A stretch of 64,000 nt of DNA from Nymphaea colorata (Eukaryota > Streptophyta > Magnoliopsida > Nymphaeales > Nymphaeaceae): assembly GCF_008831285.2 (NCBI RefSeq), contig NC_045148.1:2108001-2172000 (forward strand), given 5' to 3'. This document shows, in pieces, positions 59,901-64,000 of this stretch (positions within the stretch are counted from its first letter, which is position 1; the number at the start of each line of letters is the position of its first letter). The position numbers and the translations under genes were made by a program. A model generated the notes under the pieces. The model did no database searches, was not told the origin of the DNA, and was given only the letters and a program-made list of their open reading frames with translations.

Positions 59901-62327
59901 ATTAAAAAGATCCTTCTTGCTTCTTACTTGATCCTCACTCCAAGAATCTTTCAGAAACTTTACATAACCGCTTCTCAATCTTGATCCTCGGACTGCTTGG
60001 ATTCCTCATATTTCTTCTCTTTCTCTCTCTCTCTCTCTCTGCCCCCCTAAGTAATCATTTGGGACCTCCGATTACTGAACCTTAAAATGTCACTATACCT
60101 TATATTTATAGCATATAAATATAAAAACCATGATTAGGATTATGTCATAAGTCCCGTTCACGGGTCATTTTTCTGCACTTATACATTACCATCAATGCTT
60201 AGCCAACAGCCATCCCACAAAAAGATAATGCCATAGTTTATCTCATCTTTCTTAATGCTTAAAAGAATAGATTAATAGAAAAATCTTCCTTTTGAAACTG
60301 TCATGTCAAGAACGATAGAATCGATGCCAAATAATCTCTCTGTGGAAGCATTCAAGTCCTAAAATAAACATGAAAGTTCTCATGGCCAAGATTTCTTGGA
60401 GGAGACTGCAAACATGTATGGAAGCAGGAGGCACTTGTTCTGTCTCACTACTGAAAGGTGTACGATGCGATGTGCTGCCATGTTTGAAGAATTTGCAATA
60501 GCAATCCCTTTCTTCCTACGCAACTAATAAAACAAGAGGGTACTTTATTCTCCATGAACATCTAAAATACAAACAAGTCCATGTCAACCAATAACTTATC
60601 AACGTCAATACCAACGTTTTAAATTTCGTCCTTACTTCTTCCAACTGAGAAAAAGTGGACTTTGGTGATGCATGAGATCACCCCAAGCAAAGTTTGAGTA
60701 GGAGGGAACCACACTGCCAGGGTCAGGGTGAGAGGCCCCTTCTCTTGTCCTCTGCTATTAGGATTGGGAACTGTATCGACATATCAGTAAAATTATGGTA
60801 ATGCCTTTCAACTCAAGAATAGCATATGATACCTTTTATAGTATAAAGCAATAGTACCCATGAAAATCTGATGAATAAATCCTTACTAACCCGACCAGCT
60901 AGGTTATGGCCCTTTGGGCACCTCAAGCATACTTTTTGAGTTCCTCTCTTTACAGAACTTGCTCCAGAAGACTCGCATCCAGTGCCTCAATTCAAAAATT
61001 CTGCGTTACCCGACTACAACCTCACGTTCCTAACCACCAAGTGTAAAATGTTTCTGTCTGGCCAACGCTTTCTACAACCTACCACTCCCAGCATAGAGCC
61101 CTTTCCAAATCCATGCTACATTTACGTCTTACGAATAGCAACAGAGATTGCATAAAAGCGGGGTAGCCACAGCCACAACACGATCCAAGGGGGGGATCTG
61201 CAATCTGCGCATTGGTTTCTAAAACAATCTGAGGCACCAAAAAATCTGCTGGGTTTTCTCAGTAGATCCATCAGGCCAGCAGAAAGCACATCATTTTGCT
61301 CCCCCTCGCAACAGAAAAGGTAAAAAGGATACTGTTCATTTTTAGTACCATTCTACTCCTCCCTTCTGCTCTGTCATTCTTACAACAAACTGCAGCTATT
61401 GTTGCAGAGGAGTTCCCGGTTTTTTGTCACTTTCTCGTCTGCTCTACTCTGGCCGGAGCTAAAACCAAGGAACAGTGGAAACCATAATTCTTCTCTCCTT
61501 TCCTTTGAAGATGGCCCAGGAAGAACATTTATGACAACAGGAAAAAAGAGCATCAATAAGGGAAAGCTTGAAAAGAGAATCGATGCATTTTCATCTTTGA
61601 AATCAACGACCAAGGAACAGAAGATTCCCATCATTCTCATACGACTTCATGTTTAATCTTCTGCATATGAGCCTCAAATCATCAAGCACATTAGTACAAT
61701 TTAATGGTCCACTCGTCTCACTCCGCTGCAAATGGCAGGGCTACAATCGGAATCATCACCAAATTGCTCCATGAATATATCATCGAGGTTCTGTACATTG
61801 CATTGGGCGGCTTTCTGAGGCAGTTTGAGTCTGATCCTCTAGCCTCACTGGCATGCCCAAGGTTTTAAATTAGGGCTGAAATCATCATGCGGACCTCATC
61901 TCCGGCACCAGTTCCTTTCATGAGGCCAGAAAGATGCCATCTGACACACCCCAGATGGCACTTTGGCTCATGCATTGCTAGAAACCAGCAAAACCGCATG
62001 TGTTCGATCAAAGGCATCGTGGCTCTTGGCTTTCTCTAAAGACCACCTTCTTCAGTGGGAATAAGACGAGCTTTTAGGAGGGAAATACAAAAGGGGTGAT
62101 TAATTACGAAAAGAAAAACAATGTCTGCTATTTTTCCTTCTTCTTTTTTTCTAGAAGAGGTGAATTCATTTACCATCCCATTCAAGAAGATTCAAACCAA
62201 AGACTGACATGGTTCTTTTTGTGGACCAGAACAGTGAGAATTTATTACAAATAGTTGAATGGCATTGCGAAGGGCAGAATGAAGTGTTCATCTTGACAAA
62301 CTAAAGGTTCTCCACTGAAAGTGGCCC
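56955..62327. other. Intergenic; ZPR promoter side and acyl carrier protein 3' flank
   Basis: GA/CT-rich ZPR upstream sequence occupies 56.95-57.5 kb, with CT repeats at 57340-57371 and 60020-60041, and a T23 run at 59229. No gene was recognised. On the minus strand, 61853 down to about 61706 holds an open stretch (KLPQKAAQCNVQNLDDIFME...) after a TAG acceptor-like site, about 45 codons; it may be an exon of an unrecognised gene or chance. The acyl carrier protein 3' untranslated region probably occupies about 62.0-62.33 kb. Confidence 0.4.
59229..59251. repeat. T23 homopolymer
   Basis: An uninterrupted run of 23 T. It could be the poly(A) tail of a retroposed element on the minus strand, but no matching element body was recognised. 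Confidence 0.9.
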
Positions 62328-63562
62328 CTATTTGGCCTGTGGATGAGATGCAATGTAGTCAATGAGCTGAGAAACAGTAGAAATTTTGTCAGCTTCACTG
62401 TTTGGTATGTCTATGGCAAATTCTTCTTCCACAGCTATCATAACTTCTACAGTGTCCAACATGTCCAACTGCAAATCCTTTTCCAAATTGGCTGTTGGAG
62501 TCACCTGCAAGAAATCATGGAACGCAGATGAAACCATAGACCTGATTTTACTTAAGACAAGTGAACTAGCTGTAATTTGGCATGTTCTTGGTGGCTCCTT
62601 CCAAGAAAGCAAGCCAAGATTGTGAGTTGCAGACCTAGTGCATGCAAAAATGAAGATCATTTGTTAGCGGGCTTAAACCTTAAATAACAAAATTAAGTGA
62701 GTGGTGCAAAGTCAGCAAAATACACAGCTTGGCTTAGGCCAAAAATAAGACCTGCAGCAAATTGGAAAGCATCTTTTGCCATATAGTATACGGGTAGAAC
62801 ATAACCCCTCTAGTTGCATGAATTTGCTTGATATTTAAAGGATGAGGAACAATTTAACAGCTACATCCATAAACAAACCGGTATATAAGTGTCTGAAACT
62901 GTTTATCAACATAAATACACATTTTGTGGCGCTGCATGACTAGTATAGGCCAACAATGACCAGAATATCCTTGTAGCACTACTAATGGCCTCAAACAATA
63001 ATTTCTGTAAGGTGCACAAGGATATAATGGTGCACTGTAGATTGTAAGATACAAATAGGAACAAACTAACAGCTACAAGCTTGTCAAAGCCATTAGTGGT
63101 GCTAGGGTCTTTCATTTCAAGCCTTTTCCTTTATAGCAAACTAGATCATGTTCCCGAGGGCCATACTTCTATCCTAGTGCTTTTCCAAGCTGGTGGTAGG
63201 TAATGGTTAGCATGTATTGTTTTCTTCTTTTATTTGGATTTCTTATTTTTCATGCAACGACTCAGAAAAGAACCAAGTCATGCACAAAAAATTGACAGCT
63301 ACTTTCTAGTGAATGAACGCAATGGGTCAATCACAATGCTCCCTTTGGTGTATTCGGTTTAGCTGAGGATGCCTTAGGTTTTCAAAACTCAGGTAGAGCA
63401 ATAAACTGGACAAGCCTATCATGTAATTGTGTGGGCCCTGTTTCTACTTATCTAAATGAGATCCAAATGGACAAGTGCCTGAAGTGCATATCTACTGAAA
63501 TGAATAAAAAATAATTCTTTAATCAAATACATGGATGCCCGTAAATATGTGTTCCTTATTCC

Positions 63563-63602
<40 letters not shown>

Positions 63603-63745
63603 TAAGACAATCTTCTTGTTTCAATACATCACACAATATGATAATACTATCATTTATAACATTTTCTACAAGGTCAAAGATTCAGGCTTGTGGACAGACT
63701 TCTTTATGTCCAAGACTAGCACATTACCTTGACCTCAATAAGTTT
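62328..63745 (-). CDS. MTACP: Mitochondrial acyl carrier protein, 3' part; phosphopantetheine Ser replaced by Met
   Basis: The last exon (62514 down to 62328) follows a TTTCTTGCAG acceptor and encodes VTPTANLEKDLQLDMLDTVE, then VMIAVEEEFAIDIPNSEADK and a tail ending YIASHPQAK-stop. This is the second half of a mitochondrial acyl carrier protein, which carries acyl chains for lipoate/fatty acid synthesis and is also a respiratory complex I subunit. Spacing and the IASHPQAK end match plant mtACP. The attachment site should read DSL; here it is DML (ATG codon), so no phosphopantetheine can attach at that position. A candidate upstream microexon of 18 bases (63745-63728, KLIEVK, flanked by TTTAAG and GTAATG) keeps the frame and family spacing but is weak. 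The presequence exon was not found and may lie beyond the window edge. Confidence 0.8.
63560..63603. repeat. Compound (CT)n(AC)n microsatellite
   Basis: A CT block of about 25 bp followed by an AC block of about 16 bp, within the presumed acyl carrier protein intron. Confidence 0.93.
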
Positions 63746-64000
63746 CTTAAAGGATTGGCAAAGTAGAAAAAAAAAAGGAAAAAAGAAATTTGCCCCTTTG
63801 AGGCAAAATTAATGGTCCAAGAATTTAACATCAAGAATCCTCAAAAGAAATCTTCCTGGGATGAAAAAAATATGAGACTACTACTTGGACTTCTTGTAAG
63901 CCATTTGGTTCTGAGACTTCTGACATGCTTGCAAAAGCAAAGTTGAGAGAAAAAAGTGAAAATAATTCAGGGACGCATTGGACTCGAGATGATAGGTGAC

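Noticed and set aside
61380-61656. Overlapping 85-codon ORFs on both strands
   Set aside because: No recognisable family, no splice context, and both strands are equally open.
1-64000. CRISPR arrays, insertion sequences, operons, phage or virus-derived genes, intact tRNA or rRNA genes
   Set aside because: Nothing supporting any of these was seen; spliceosomal introns and plant families dominate.

Overview
The window looks like nuclear DNA of a flowering plant. The genes are split by GT-AG introns, the protein families are plant-type (WIP zinc finger, plant-specific PARP3, LITTLE ZIPPER microprotein, plastid/mitochondrial aspartyl aminopeptidase), and the non-coding DNA is AT-rich and full of compound (CT)n(TA)n, (CT)n(AC)n and (GT)n microsatellites and small non-autonomous elements. 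The lineage within flowering plants cannot be fixed from this stretch. No bacterial, organellar or viral segment was recognised.

Layout. The first 1.4 kb holds the 3' end of a DEAH-box splicing helicase (PRP2/DHX16 type) with two one-base frame breaks, so it is probably a pseudogene. From 1.4 to 15.4 kb no complete gene was recognised; this stretch has short tandem duplications, a 180-bp MITE with a 7-bp target duplication, and one exon-like piece near 2.3 kb. A two-exon WIP-type C2H2 zinc-finger gene (+) lies at 15.4-17.7 kb. After a repeat-rich gap comes PARP3 (+, 18 coding exons, 23.9-31.9 kb), whose exons join in frame to 819 residues. A single-exon unknown ORF (-) sits at 33.4-33.9 kb. 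RCE1, the CAAX prenyl protease 2 (+, 8 exons, 332 residues), spans 35.9-44.6 kb, followed by an M18 aspartyl aminopeptidase (+, 10 exons, 543 residues, organelle-type leader) at 46.0-54.2 kb. A LITTLE ZIPPER gene (-, 69 residues) faces it at 55.6-55.8 kb, with a probable intron in its leader. The window ends with the 3' part of a mitochondrial acyl carrier protein gene (-) at 62.3 kb and beyond.

The genes do not form a pathway; this is ordinary plant gene neighbourhood. Most worth following up: the acyl carrier protein has Met where the phosphopantetheine-bearing Ser should be (DML instead of DSL); a foldback transposon family sits in introns of two neighbouring genes, two copies with perfect 8-bp target duplications; CT-repeat tracts directly abut 5' splice sites in three unrelated genes, and in PARP3 a competing donor would add a premature stop. 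I found no clear previously undescribed multi-gene system.
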